A stretch of 64,000 bases of DNA from Streptomyces kaniharaensis (GCF_009569385.1 NZ_WBOF01000001.1:496001-560000), one strand, 5' to 3'; counted from the stretch's first letter, positions 1 to 8,594 are shown. Made by a program: numbers and translations. Notes: generated by a model from the letters alone, not told the origin.

Positions 1-372
1 ACCGCCACGCTGGACCTCACCCGGCCGGTCGGCCTGCTCATGATCGCCGTACTGATGCTGATCGCCGACGAGGACGACCCGTGGGGCCGGGTCGCCGCCC
101 TGCGCGACGCCCTGCCCGCCGGCAGCTGCATCGCGCTCACCACCCCCACCCAGGACTTCGACCCGGAGGCCGTCGGCAAGGTCACCGAAGCCGCCCGGGC
201 CGGTGGGATGACCCTCGTCCCGCGCACCTACGACGACGTCCTGCGCTTCTTCGACGGCTGGGACCTGATCGAGCCGGGCGTCTCCCCCGTGCTGGCCTGG
301 CGGCCGGACGGCGAGCCGCCCGCCGACCCGAGGGCCGCGTACTACTGGGGCGGCGTCGCCATCAAGCGCTGA
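1..372 (+). CDS. S-adenosyl methyltransferase family protein, 3' end only
   Basis: Only the last 123 codons are present; the reading frame is open from base 1 and the gene starts outside the window. The visible part matches the C-terminal half of the actinobacterial DUF574/PF04672 S-adenosyl methyltransferases: a DPWGRVAALRDALPAGS helix-strand segment, then a conserved RTYDDVLRFFDGWDLIEPG block and a terminal tryptophan-rich AYYWGGVAIKR tail. These proteins are SAM-binding, abundant in Streptomyces, and mostly without known substrate. The SAM-binding glycine motif would lie upstream and cannot be checked. Family assignment rests on the C-terminal signature alone. Confidence 0.8.
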   Translation, partial: TATLDLTRPVGLLMIAVLMLIADEDDPWGRVAALRDALPAGSCIALTTPTQDFDPEAVGKVTEAARAGGMTLVPRTYDDVLRFFDGWDLIEPGVSPVLAWRPDGEPPADPRAAYYWGGVAIKR

Positions 373-381
373 ACCCCCACA

Positions 382-417
382 GCTGGTGAGAGGAGCCTGC
401 CGGCTTCCCTCACCGGC
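382..417. terminator. imperfect hairpin between convergent genes
   Basis: Bases 382-397 pair with 402-417 in a 16-bp stem with about three mismatches and a 4-base loop. It sits in the 45-base gap between the methyltransferase and the stop of the minus-strand glycosylase, so it could end transcription from both sides. Confidence 0.5.
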
Positions 418-1287
418 TCACTTCAGCAGCCGGGACAGCCGCCGGTCGGCCAGCGGCTTGCCACCGGTCTGGCAGGTCGGGCAGTACTGCAGCGAGGAGT
501 CCGCGAACGACACCTCGCGCACGGTGTCCCCGCACACCGCGCACGGCTGCCCGGTACGGCCGTGCACCCGCAGCCCGAGCTTCTTCTCCGCCTTCAGCTC
601 CCCCGCGGCCAGCCCGCGCGAGCGCTCGACCGCCTCGCGCAGCGTGCCGCCGAGCGCCTCGAACAGCCGCGCCGTCTCCTCCTCGGTCAGGCTCGACGCC
701 AGCTTGTACGGGGACATCCGGGCCGCGTGGAGCACCTCGTCCGAGTAGGCGTTCCCGACGCCCGCCAGCACGCTCTGGTCCCGCAGCACGCCCTTGAGCC
801 GGCGCCGCTCGCCGCGCAGCAGGGCCGCGAAGTCGTCCAGGGTGAAGCCCGGGTCCAGCGGGTCAGGGCCGAGCCGGGCCACCCCGGGCACCTCGGCCGG
901 ATCCTTCACGACGTAGACGGCGAGCCCCTTCTTCGTCCCCGCCTCGGTGAGATCGAAGCCGTCCCCGGCTTCGCCCTCCAGGCGCAGCCGCAGCGCCAGC
1001 GGGTTCTTCGGGCTCGGGCGCGGCGGCTCGGCGGGCAGGCTGTCCTTCCAGCGCAGCCAGCCGGCCCGGGCCAGGTGGATCACCAGGTGCAGCCCGCCGG
1101 CCTCGATGTCCAGGAACTTGCCGCGCCGCGTCACCGGCCCCACCGTCCGCCCCTCCAGCGCGCCGACCGGCGGGTCGTATGTCTTCAGCGCGCTGATCGC
1201 CACCGGCTGCACGCGGGCGATGACACGCCCGGTCAGCCGCTCGGACAGGAAGGCGCTCAACGCCTCGACCTCGGGCAGCTCCGGCAT
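418..1287 (-). CDS. Fpg/Nei family DNA glycosylase
   Basis: Base-excision repair enzyme that removes oxidised bases and nicks the abasic strand by beta/delta elimination. The 289-residue protein opens with MPELPEVE; the proline at position 2 and glutamate at 3 are the catalytic pair of this family. A central H2TH region (near residues 150-210) is followed by a C-terminal zinc finger with Cys249, Cys252, Cys269 and Cys272 in C-x2-C-x16-C-x2-C spacing. Length and architecture are normal for Fpg/Nei. I cannot separate MutM (8-oxoguanine) from Nei-type (oxidised pyrimidine) specificity by eye, and actinomycetes carry several paralogues, so no symbol is given. It stands alone, convergent with the upstream methyltransferase. 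Confidence 0.92.
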   Translation of the reverse strand: MPELPEVEALSAFLSERLTGRVIARVQPVAISALKTYDPPVGALEGRTVGPVTRRGKFLDIEAGGLHLVIHLARAGWLRWKDSLPAEPPRPSPKNPLALRLRLEGEAGDGFDLTEAGTKKGLAVYVVKDPAEVPGVARLGPDPLDPGFTLDDFAALLRGERRRLKGVLRDQSVLAGVGNAYSDEVLHAARMSPYKLASSLTEEETARLFEALGGTLREAVERSRGLAAGELKAEKKLGLRVHGRTGQPCAVCGDTVREVSFADSSLQYCPTCQTGGKPLADRRLSRLLK

Positions 1288-1474
1288 GCGCCCAGTCTCC
1301 CGCAGCCCACCACCTTCCGCGCCCCGACCGCCCGCGTCGGCTCACGCTCCGCACTCACCCACCGCCCGCGGGGACTCACGCTCCGCCACGCCCTCGTCCG
1401 ACCTTTGCCCGGGCGCCACTCCTGAGCGCAGGCTGGAACTGCCCGCGATCCACCGGAGGAGGTCCGGTCGAGTC

Positions 1475-1915
1475 ATGAGTACGTTGGAGGAACAGATCGA
1501 CATCGCCGTCCCCGTCCTCGCCGCCTGGGAGCAGCTGCACCGCGTGCACGACTACCCACGGTTCGTCGACGGGGTGCACAGCGCCTACCCGCACGGGCGG
1601 AACCTCGCGCACCTCGGGGTGGCGATCCGCGGCGCCGAGCGGGACGTCGAAACCGAGATCACCGATCGCGGCCGGGGCCGGGTGATGGCCTGGCGGACGC
1701 TGGACGGGCTCCACCTGAGCGGCGCGTTCGCGCTCCTGCCGCTCGACCCGCGGCACACCCGGCTGCAGATCCGGGTGGAGTACGACCCGGAGGCGATGCA
1801 CGATGCCTTCGGCGGGCCGCGGGGCTTCGCCCTGGCCGGGGCGATCGAACGGGCCGTGCGGAGCGACCTCGAACAGTTCCGCAGTCTGGTCGAAGAACGC
1901 GTCAACGCGGCATGA
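1475..1915 (+). CDS. SRPBCC family protein (polyketide cyclase/dehydrase-like)
   Basis: A 146-residue single-domain protein with the START/Bet v1-like pattern: an N-terminal strand EEQIDIAVPVLAAWEQLHRVHDYPRFVDGV, characteristic of the cyclase/dehydrase-type SRPBCC proteins (CoQ10-like), a run of beta strands, and a long C-terminal helix. The ATG at 1475 is chosen because GGAGGAGG lies at 1456-1463; the upstream open frame runs antisense through the glycosylase gene and is not coding. Such proteins bind hydrophobic ligands, and some act as cyclases, but nothing here fixes the ligand. No polyketide genes are adjacent, so a generic lipid or small-molecule binding role is as likely. Confidence 0.85.
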   Translation: MSTLEEQIDIAVPVLAAWEQLHRVHDYPRFVDGVHSAYPHGRNLAHLGVAIRGAERDVETEITDRGRGRVMAWRTLDGLHLSGAFALLPLDPRHTRLQIRVEYDPEAMHDAFGGPRGFALAGAIERAVRSDLEQFRSLVEERVNAA

Positions 1916-2123
1916 GCCTGGCCCAGGACCTGTCCTGCTCGGCCAAGGCAACCGCCTGTTCCCCACCATTCGCTCCACTACGCCCGACCGGACGGCCCGA
2001 GCCCGCAAACGTGAACGCCGCTGCTTCACCGAGGAGTACTGTCGCCGGCCCGCCCGAACGGGTGTACCGGCCCGGATCACCGGGCACCGGGTACAAGGGG
2101 GCTTCCGCCGAGGAGGTTCGGAC

Positions 2124-2405
2124 ATGCGGCACGTCGACGCCCCGCACATCAGGCCCGAGGGCATCTCCCCGCACGCCCTGGGCAACGACACCCTGCTGCA
2201 CGAGCTGGAACAGCTGCACCGCACACGCCACGAGACGTTCCTGTACGGCTCCGAGGAGGCGCTCAAGCGCCACACCTTGCGCACCGGGCAGCTGGAGGCC
2301 GAGTACCTGCACCGCTTCCCCAACCGCCAGGTGACAGCCGGCCGCACCCGGGCCGGCGCCCGCGCCCGGGAGGCGGCGGCCCGAGTGGAGTCGCTGCCCG
2401 AGTAG
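2124..2405 (+). CDS. small hypothetical protein (DUF6158-like)
   Basis: A 93-residue, highly charged soluble protein. The ATG at 2124 follows a perfect AGGAGG at 2111-2116. A conserved-looking core, LLHELEQLHRTRHETFLYGS, resembles the short actinobacterial DUF6158 family as I remember it; the rest is helix-forming and Arg/Glu-rich, with no membrane segment or signal peptide. No biochemical function is known for the family. The 208 bases upstream hold no other gene and presumably its promoter. Confidence 0.7.
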   Translation: MRHVDAPHIRPEGISPHALGNDTLLHELEQLHRTRHETFLYGSEEALKRHTLRTGQLEAEYLHRFPNRQVTAGRTRAGARAREAAARVESLPE

Positions 2406-2496
2406 CCCCGCACCGCCCGCGCCGCCACCGCCCGGCAGGACACGCCGGGCGGCGGTGGCGTGCCCGGGGGCGGCCCGTCAGGGAGGGTGAGTAGGC

Positions 2497-2540
2497 GCGC
2501 CAGCACCCGACCCCCCCTGCGCCAGCACCCGACCCCCCTG
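2497..2540 (+). repeat. 22-bp tandem duplication just upstream of the aldehyde dehydrogenase
   Basis: The unit GCGCCAGCACCCGACCCCCC occurs at 2497-2516 and again from 2519, one C shorter, in direct tandem. The second copy ends next to the GGAG ribosome binding site (2541-2544) of the gene starting at 2552. It is a simple duplication, perhaps from slippage, inside the leader or promoter. Confidence 0.85.
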
Positions 2541-2551
2541 GGAGCCCCCGC

Positions 2552-3940
2552 ATGCCCATCGCAAGCGTCAACCCCGCGACCGGCGAGGTCCTGGAGACCT
2601 TCGAACCGCTCGACGATGCCGGCCTCGACCGCCGTCTGGCCCTCGCGGAGGCCGCCTTCCACGACTACCGCACCACCACCTTCGTGTCCCGCGCCGCGCT
2701 GATGCACCGGGCCGCCGACCTGCTGGACCAGGACCAGGAGGCCGTTGCCCGCACGATGACCGAGGAGATGGGCAAGCCGCTCGCCGCGGCCCGGGCCGAG
2801 GCCGCCAAGTGCGCCAAGGCGATGCGCTGGTACGCCGACAACGCCGAGGCGCTGCTCGCCGACGAGCACCCGGCCGCCGCCGACGTCGCCGATGCCGGGG
2901 CCGCCCGGGCCTACGTCCGCTACCGGCCGCTCGGCGCGGTGCTGGCCGTGATGCCGTGGAACTTCCCGTTCTGGCAGGTGATCCGCTTCGCCGCGCCGGC
3001 GCTGATGGCGGGCAACGTGGGCCTGCTCAAGCACGCGTCCAACGTGCCCCGGACGGCGGTGGCGATCGAGGAGCTGTTCCGCCGGGCCGGCTTCCCGGAG
3101 GGCTGCTTCCAGACCCTGCTGATCGGCTCGGGCGCCGTCGAGGGCGTGATTCGGGACCGGCGGGTGGCCGCCGTGACCCTCACCGGCAGCGAGCCGGCCG
3201 GGCGGGCGGTCGCGGCCGCCGCGGCCGACGAGGTGAAGAAGGCCGTCCTGGAGCTCGGCGGCAGCGACCCGTACGTGGTGATGCCCTCCGCCGACCTGGC
3301 CGGGGCGGTGCGCATCGCCGTCCGCGCGCGAGCGCAGAACAACGGCCAGTCCTGCATCGCGGCCAAGCGCTTCATCGTGCACACCGACGTCTACGGCGCG
3401 TTCACCGCCGCCTTCACCGAGGCGATGCAGTCGCTGAAGGTCGGCGACCCGATGGACGAGGACACCGACGTCGGCCCGCTGGCCAGCCGTCAGGGCCGGG
3501 ACGACCTGGAGGAACTGGTCGAGGACGCCCGCACGCACGGCGCCCGGGTGGAGTGCGGCGGCGGGCGGCCGATGGGCTGGGACACCGGGTACTTCTACGA
3601 GCCGACCGTGCTGACCGGCATCACCCCGGCCATGCGGATCCACCAGGAGGAGACCTTCGGCCCGGTCGCGACCGTCTACCGGGTCGCCGGCCTGGACGAG
3701 GCGGTGGCGCTCGCCAACGACACCCCGTTCGGGCTGAGCTCCAACGTCTGGACGCGGGACGAGGCCGAGCAGGAGCGCTTCGTCCGCGACATCCAGGCCG
3801 GCGGGGTGTTCTTCAACGGCATGACGGCCTCCCACCCGGCGCTGCCGTTCGGCGGCGTCAAGCGCTCCGGGTTCGGGCGGGAGCTGTCCGGGCACGGGAT
3901 CCGGGAGTTCTGCAACGTCACCACGGTGTGGATCGGCTGA
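2552..3940 (+). CDS. gabD: NAD(P)-dependent succinate-semialdehyde dehydrogenase (ALDH superfamily)
   Basis: A 462-residue aldehyde dehydrogenase that would oxidise succinate semialdehyde to succinate at the end of GABA catabolism. The general base Glu234 is in ELGGSDP and the catalytic Cys268 in NNGQSCIAAKRF; the cofactor-binding MPWNFPFWQ motif (near 130) and the C-terminal PFGGVKRSGFGRE motif are intact. The short N-terminus beginning IASVNPATGEVLETF resembles the E. coli Sad/YneI branch. The start follows GGAG at 2541-2544 with 7-base spacing. A GABA-type permease lies 2 kb downstream, which would fit GABA use, but Ku and two small genes separate them and no aminotransferase is near. Substrate assignment is by family; other semialdehydes are possible. 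Confidence 0.85.
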   Translation: MPIASVNPATGEVLETFEPLDDAGLDRRLALAEAAFHDYRTTTFVSRAALMHRAADLLDQDQEAVARTMTEEMGKPLAAARAEAAKCAKAMRWYADNAEALLADEHPAAADVADAGAARAYVRYRPLGAVLAVMPWNFPFWQVIRFAAPALMAGNVGLLKHASNVPRTAVAIEELFRRAGFPEGCFQTLLIGSGAVEGVIRDRRVAAVTLTGSEPAGRAVAAAAADEVKKAVLELGGSDPYVVMPSADLAGAVRIAVRARAQNNGQSCIAAKRFIVHTDVYGAFTAAFTEAMQSLKVGDPMDEDTDVGPLASRQGRDDLEELVEDARTHGARVECGGGRPMGWDTGYFYEPTVLTGITPAMRIHQEETFGPVATVYRVAGLDEAVALANDTPFGLSSNVWTRDEAEQERFVRDIQAGGVFFNGMTASHPALPFGGVKRSGFGRELSGHGIREFCNVTTVWIG

Positions 3941-3972
3941 GCACCTCCGGCCTCACGCCGGCCGCGGCCGGG

Positions 3973-4254
3973 TCAGGACGCCATCCGGTGCCTGCCCCGG
4001 CCGGGCGTGAACCAGCGGGCCACCACGCCCACCATCGCGACCACCGTCGCGCCCCAGAAGATCGACATCAGTATCAGCACCGGCAGCGAGCTCACCTGGG
4101 CGCCGACCATGCCGAGGCCGATCGAGAGCGCGACCATGAACGTCACGGCGGTGGGGCTGAGGCTGAGCAGCCAGTGCCAGGCGCGGTATCCCATGCTCGG
4201 GTTCTTCGGGGCGTCGGGGCCGGTGTCGAGTTCCTTGTAGGTCAGCAGGTCCAT
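3973..4254 (-). CDS. small two-helix membrane protein, unknown function
   Basis: A 93-residue protein with a soluble N-terminus of about 28 residues and two hydrophobic helices (about 30-53 and 57-82), ending in a basic GRGRHRM tail that should sit in the cytoplasm. The start has GGCGATCCCG upstream rather than a strong ribosome site, but codon use is typical of the genome. It lies 54 bases downstream of ku on the same strand and could be co-transcribed with it. I do not recognise the family; homologues of this sort are usually annotated as hypothetical in streptomycetes. Confidence 0.65.
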   Translation of the reverse strand: MDLLTYKELDTGPDAPKNPSMGYRAWHWLLSLSPTAVTFMVALSIGLGMVGAQVSSLPVLILMSIFWGATVVAMVGVVARWFTPGRGRHRMAS

Positions 4255-4308
4255 CGGGATCGCCTCCGGTAGTCAGGGGGAGGGGACTTCCGGTCCGCGG
4301 CGCGCGGC

Positions 4309-5301
4309 CTAGGAGGCCTTGCGGGGAGCCGCGGTCTTGCGGGTCGTGGTCTTCTTCGCGGTCGCGGACCTCCCGGCGGCTGCCGTCTTCCCGGCGGCCG
4401 CTGTCTTCCCGGCGGCTGCTGTGTTCTCGACGGGCGCGGCCTTCCCGGCAGGTGCGGCCTTCTTCGCCGGGGCGCGTTTGCGCGGCGCGGGCTTCTCGTC
4501 CTCGGGTCCGGCGTCGCTCCTCCGCCCGCTCTTCGCCTGCTTGAGGCTGCTGCGCAGCGCCTCCATCAGGTCGATCACGTTGTCGGGCGCCTCGCCCGGC
4601 TCCTCCTCGTGCGGGAGCTCGACGCCGTCCAGCCGGGCCGTGATGACCTGCTGCAGGGCCTGCTGGTAGTCGTCGTGGAGCTGGGAGAGGTCGAAGTCCT
4701 CGGAGAGCGTGTCCATCAGCGACCGCGCCATCTTGAGCTCCTGCGGCCGGACGGTGACGTTCTCCTCCGGCGCGATCCCGGCGGCCGGGCGGACCTCGTC
4801 CGGCCAGATGCAGGTCTGGAGCACCAGCGTGCCCTCGTGCACCCGCAGCACCGCGGGCGACTCCCGGGTCCGCAGCGCGATCTTGGTGACGGCGACCTGA
4901 CCGGACTCGGTGAGCGCGTCGCGCAGCAGGGCGTAAGGCTTGGCGGCCGCCTTGTCGGCGACGCCCACGTAGTAGGCCTTGGAGAACATCAGCGGGTCGA
5001 TCTCACCGGCGTCCACGAAGGCCAGCACGTCGATGATCTTCTTGCTGGGCAGCGGGAGGTCGGCCAGGTCCTCGTCGGTCAGCGTGACGGTCCGGCCGTC
5101 GGGCGACTCGTAGCCCTTGGCGACCTCCGCGTACGGGACTTCCTTGTCCTCCCGCTCGCAGTACCGCTTCATCCGCACCCGTCCGCCGTCCCTCGCGTGC
5201 ACCTGGTGCAGCGGGACGTCGTGCTCCTGCGTGGCCGAGTACAGGTGAACGGGGATGCTGACCAGCCCGAAGCTGATCGTCCCCTTCCAGGTGGTCTGCA
5301 T
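4309..5301 (-). CDS. ku: Ku protein, non-homologous end joining
   Basis: Bacterial Ku forms a homodimeric ring on DNA ends and recruits LigD for end joining. The 330-residue protein has the standard Ku core from MQTTWKGTISFGLVSIPVHLY through about residue 255, including the FSKAYYVG strand, and then a Lys/Ala/Pro-rich tail of about 75 residues typical of streptomycete Ku, thought to bind DNA. The start at 5301 is set by the conserved MQTTWKGTISFG beginning and a GAAGGGGG site before it; an in-frame 42-codon upstream extension lacks similarity to the family. No ligD is visible in this window. The gene is divergent from the small gene at 5404. Confidence 0.93.
   Translation of the reverse strand: MQTTWKGTISFGLVSIPVHLYSATQEHDVPLHQVHARDGGRVRMKRYCEREDKEVPYAEVAKGYESPDGRTVTLTDEDLADLPLPSKKIIDVLAFVDAGEIDPLMFSKAYYVGVADKAAAKPYALLRDALTESGQVAVTKIALRTRESPAVLRVHEGTLVLQTCIWPDEVRPAAGIAPEENVTVRPQELKMARSLMDTLSEDFDLSQLHDDYQQALQQVITARLDGVELPHEEEPGEAPDNVIDLMEALRSSLKQAKSGRRSDAGPEDEKPAPRKRAPAKKAAPAGKAAPVENTAAAGKTAAAGKTAAAGRSATAKKTTTRKTAAPRKAS
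4371..4424. repeat. three 18-bp tandem repeats in the ku 3' end
   Basis: Units at 4371-4388, 4389-4406 and 4407-4424 differ by a few bases and encode, on the minus strand, the repeated GKTAAA hexapeptide of the Ku tail. Repeat-number variation between strains would change the length of the DNA-binding tail. Confidence 0.8.
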
Positions 5302-5403
5302 GGGGTCGCCCCCTTCCGGAGAATCCCACTCTGCCCGGATTTGCCAGGTTCGGCCACACCGCGCGGACAATGGGCCCGAGGGGGCCCGAGGAGGTGGACA
5401 CGG

Positions 5404-5628
5404 ATGGCCGTCGACGGGCGGGAACACTGCGCGCCACCGCCGGAGCGGACGACGTACCGGGTGGTGTACGCCGTCCGCGGGGAGGCCGTGGCGCGGCGGG
5501 CCGAGGTCACCGTGGTGCCCGGGTACTCACAGGAGAGCGACATCCCTCGGATCCTGGCCGCGCGACTCGCCCCGGGGCGGCCGGGGGACGCGCACCGGAT
5601 CGCCCTGCTGGAGCTGCGGGAGGCATAG
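5404..5628 (+). CDS. small hypothetical protein divergent from ku
   Basis: A 74-residue protein. The ATG at 5404 follows GAGGAGG at 5387-5393. The middle, TTYRVVYAVRGEAVARRAEVTVVPGYS followed by DIPRILAARL, suggests a short beta-hairpin and helix; there is no membrane segment. I cannot name the family. Only 102 bases separate it from the divergent ku start, so the two may share a control region. Confidence 0.6.
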   Translation: MAVDGREHCAPPPERTTYRVVYAVRGEAVARRAEVTVVPGYSQESDIPRILAARLAPGRPGDAHRIALLELREA

Positions 5629-5849
5629 ACCTCCCGACCTGGCGATGTGTCAGATTTGAGCTTTTCGCACCACCTTCGGACCTATTCTGACCTGGGCTTT
5701 TGCGTCCGCTGACCGAACAGTTATCAGCTTCGAGTTCCGATACTCGGGCGTAGAAGTTAGGTTGCACCGCATTGCGCGGTTCTGTCCCCCCATCCTCCGG
5801 CGCGACGAGCCGAAGGTCACCGCGCTGGAAAGGCACAGGGCACCCTTAG
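5629..5849 (+). promoter_or_regulatory. AT-richer leader and promoter region of the permease
   Basis: This 221-base gap is noticeably less GC-rich than its surroundings. It contains -10-like TATTCT (5683-5688), TTATCA (5721-5726) and TAGAAG (5751-5756), none with a well-spaced -35, and a short CGAGT/ACTCG hairpin at 5731-5746. It probably holds the permease promoter, but the exact site cannot be fixed by eye. Confidence 0.4.
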
Positions 5850-7298
5850 ATGAGTGCGGAAACCACCAAGCCGGCTGTAGCGGCGAAGGTCCCCCACCAG
5901 GCGGGACCGCACGGACCCGGCGGACACGGCGGCGACGGCCACCTGAAGGCCGGGCTCAAGAACCGCCACCTGTCGATGATCGCCATCGGCGGCGTGATCG
6001 GCGCCGGCCTGTTCGTCGGCTCCGGCGCGGGCATCGCCGCCACCGGCCCCGGCATCCTGCTCTCCTACGCACTGGCCGGCCTGCTGGTCGTGCTGGTGAT
6101 GCGCATGCTCGGCGAGATGGCCGCGGCCGACCCGCAGAGCGGCTCGTTCTCGGCGTACGCGGACCGCGCGCTCGGCCGGTGGGCCGGGTTCACCATCGGC
6201 TGGCTGTACTGGTTCTTCTGGGTCGTGGTGCTCGCGGTCGAGGCCACGGCCGGCGCGAAGATCCTCAACAACTGGATGCCGGGCGTGCCGCAGTGGGCGT
6301 TCGCACTCATCGTGATGGCGGTGCTGACCTCCACCAACCTGTTCTCGGTCGCCTCCTACGGCGAGTTCGAGTTCTGGTTCGCCGGGATCAAGGTCGTCGC
6401 GATCGCCGCGTTCCTGGTGATCGGCGCCCTCGCCGTGTTCGGCGTGCTGCCCGGCACCCACGCGGTCGGCACCACCAACCTCACCGGCCACGGCGGCTTC
6501 CTGCCGCACGGCGTGGGCGCGGTGTTCACCGGCATGCTCACCGTCGTCTTCGCCTTCATGGGCAGCGAGATCGTCACCCTCGCCGCCGGCGAGTCGGAGG
6601 ACCCGGAGAAGGCGGTCACCAAGGCCACCAACAGCGTGATCTGGCGCATCGGCGTCTTCTACCTGGGCTCGATCCTGCTCGTCGTCACCCTGCTGCCGTG
6701 GGACTCGGCCGAGATCAAGGACAGCCCGTACGTGGCGGTGCTGAACCACGTGGGCATCCCGCACGCGGGCCAGATCATGGACGTGATCGTGCTGACCGCG
6801 GTGCTCTCCTGCCTCAACTCCGGGATGTACACGGCCTCCCGGATGGCCTTCTCGCTCGGGCAGCGCGGTGACGCGCCCAAGGCCTTCGCGAGCGTCACCC
6901 GCAGGGGCGTGCCGCTGGTCGCGATCCTGGCGTCCGTCGTCTTCGGCTTCATCGCCGTCTTCTTCAACTACACCTCGCCGGACAAGGTGTTCGCGTTCCT
7001 GCTCAACTCCTCCGGCGCGGTCGCACTCTTCGTCTGGCTGGTGATCTGCGTCACACAGCTGCGGATGCGCAAGATCATCGAGCGGGAGACCCCCGAGCGG
7101 CTGACCGTCCGCATGTGGCTGTACCCCTACCTCACCTGGACCGCGATCGGCATGATCGGGTTCGTGATGGCGTACATGTTCACCGACGCCGACGGGCGCA
7201 AGCAGATGTACCTGTCGCTGGCCGCCGCGGCGATCGTCCTCGCGGCCTCGGCCGTGGTGGGTCGACGCCGGCGGGCCGCGGTGGCGGCGGATTCCTGA
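5850..7298 (+). CDS. amino-acid permease of the APC superfamily (GabP/AAT type)
   Basis: A 482-residue, 12-helix amino-acid/proton symporter. After a His/Gly-rich N-terminus comes the classical helix 1 signature LKNRHLSMIAIGGVIGAGLF with the unwound GVIGAG substrate site, then MLGEMAAADPQSGSFSAYADRALG, the conserved loop of the AAT family, and FAFMGSEIVTLAAGES around helix 6. These match the GabP/CycA/AnsP group, so the substrate is probably GABA, alanine, serine or asparagine; the sequence alone does not decide. Its closeness to the gabD-like gene slightly favours GABA. Followed by a strong terminator. Confidence 0.9.
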   Translation: MSAETTKPAVAAKVPHQAGPHGPGGHGGDGHLKAGLKNRHLSMIAIGGVIGAGLFVGSGAGIAATGPGILLSYALAGLLVVLVMRMLGEMAAADPQSGSFSAYADRALGRWAGFTIGWLYWFFWVVVLAVEATAGAKILNNWMPGVPQWAFALIVMAVLTSTNLFSVASYGEFEFWFAGIKVVAIAAFLVIGALAVFGVLPGTHAVGTTNLTGHGGFLPHGVGAVFTGMLTVVFAFMGSEIVTLAAGESEDPEKAVTKATNSVIWRIGVFYLGSILLVVTLLPWDSAEIKDSPYVAVLNHVGIPHAGQIMDVIVLTAVLSCLNSGMYTASRMAFSLGQRGDAPKAFASVTRRGVPLVAILASVVFGFIAVFFNYTSPDKVFAFLLNSSGAVALFVWLVICVTQLRMRKIIERETPERLTVRMWLYPYLTWTAIGMIGFVMAYMFTDADGRKQMYLSLAAAAIVLAASAVVGRRRRAAVAADS

Positions 7299-7315
7299 TC
7301 CGTCCGCGCCGCGCC

Positions 7316-7367
7316 GACAGCGCCGGGCCCGGGAGCCTCCGCAACGGCTCCCGGGCCTGGCGCTGTC
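7316..7367 (+). terminator. strong 22-bp hairpin terminator after the permease
   Basis: 7316-7337 pairs with 7346-7367 with one G/T mismatch and an 8-base loop. There is no long T run, as usual for GC-rich actinomycete terminators. Confidence 0.88.
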
Positions 7368-7454
7368 TCGTTTGACGGGGGCGCGTCAATGGGGATACCT
7401 CCGGCACGACGCTCACCCCACGAGCGCACCCCCACCACCGCCCCGGGAGGCCCC

Positions 7455-8594
7455 GTGCCGATCCTCCCCGCCCCCGCCTCCGCCCGGCTCCGTTTCGGGC
7501 ACCGATTACGACACTGGCGCGAGGCCCGAGGCCTCAGCCAGGCCGAACTCGGCCGCCGGCTCGGCTACGACGACTCGCTGATCAGCCGGGTCGAGAACGC
7601 CCGCCGCTGGCCGCCACCCGGACTGCCCGGGCGCGCCGACGAACTCCTCCGTACCGGAGGTGAGTTGGCCGCCCTCTGGCAACCCGTCCGGCAGGAGCGT
7701 GAACGGTTCGACGTCCTCGGGCCGTCCGCCGGTCCCGCTGCCGTCCCCGACGGCGCCACCCTCGACGTGCTGAGCCACCTGCTCACCGTCTACCGCGCCG
7801 CCACCACCCGCATCGGCGGCGAGGAACTGACCGCCGTCCTCGAACACCACACCCGCACCCTGGCCGGCCGGCAGCGGGACGCCCGGCGCGACACCGACCG
7901 GATCCGCGCCCTCGCCGCCCGGTACGCCGAACTCGCCGGCTGGGCCCACTTCGACGGCGCCCGCCCCGCCCGTGCCCTCGCCTGGTACGGCTGCGGCCTC
8001 GCCTGGGCCCGAGCGGCCGGTGACCGGGCCGCCGCCTCCGACCTGCTCGCCCGCCAGAGCTCTGTGCACTGGTGGCGCGGCGACGCCCCCGCGGCCCTCG
8101 CCCTCGCCCACGCCGCCCGGGCCGCCGCCCGCCCCCTGCCCGGTGCGCAGGCCTGGGCCGCCATCGCCGAGGCCCACGCCCACGCGCTGGCCGGCGCGGC
8201 ACCCGAGTCGCTCCGCGCCCTGGACGACGCCGAACGGCTGACGGAGGAGGCACTGCGCGCCGCCGAGCCAGGCCCCTGGCTCGCGCGTGCCCACCTCGTC
8301 CTGACCGTCGCCCACGGCACCTGCCGCCGCGACCTCGCCCACCGCACCGGCAGCACCGGCCACGCCCACGCCGCGGTGGCCCACCTGACCACCGCCCTCA
8401 CCCAACTCCCGCCGTCGACCCACCCCCACGACCACGCCCTCGTCACCGCCCGCCTGGCCGCCGTCCACGCTCGCACCGGCGAGCCCGACACCGCCACCGC
8501 CCTCCTCGCCCACCTGCCTCCGGCCCCCACCGGCCGCATCGCCCACGAACACCACCAGGCCAGCGCCCTGCTGTCCTACACCCGGGCCACCTGA
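7455..8594 (+). CDS. XRE-type HTH regulator with C-terminal TPR-like region and a TTA codon
   Basis: A transcriptional regulator with an N-terminal Cro/C1 helix-turn-helix, RHWREARGLSQAELGRRLGY followed by LISRVENARRWP, and a 300-residue Ala/His-rich helical C-terminus resembling the TPR-like effector region of many Streptomyces XRE proteins. I prefer GTG at 7455 (379 aa) because GGGAGG lies at 7445-7450; an ATG at 7389 would add 22 residues and begins only 21 bases after the permease hairpin. Codon 18 (7506-7508) is TTA, rare in streptomycetes and read only by the bldA tRNA, so translation may be limited to late growth. Target genes are unknown. Confidence 0.85.
   Translation: MPILPAPASARLRFGHRLRHWREARGLSQAELGRRLGYDDSLISRVENARRWPPPGLPGRADELLRTGGELAALWQPVRQERERFDVLGPSAGPAAVPDGATLDVLSHLLTVYRAATTRIGGEELTAVLEHHTRTLAGRQRDARRDTDRIRALAARYAELAGWAHFDGARPARALAWYGCGLAWARAAGDRAAASDLLARQSSVHWWRGDAPAALALAHAARAAARPLPGAQAWAAIAEAHAHALAGAAPESLRALDDAERLTEEALRAAEPGPWLARAHLVLTVAHGTCRRDLAHRTGSTGHAHAAVAHLTTALTQLPPSTHPHDHALVTARLAAVHARTGEPDTATALLAHLPPAPTGRIAHEHHQASALLSYTRAT

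Noticed and set aside
1376..3895. 839-codon minus-strand open frame opposite the SRPBCC and gabD genes
   Set aside because: Shadow of real plus-strand genes; no domain and no ribosome site.
5629..5849. Riboswitch in the permease leader
   Set aside because: Only a 5-bp hairpin and AT-rich promoter-like words are seen; no known aptamer core.
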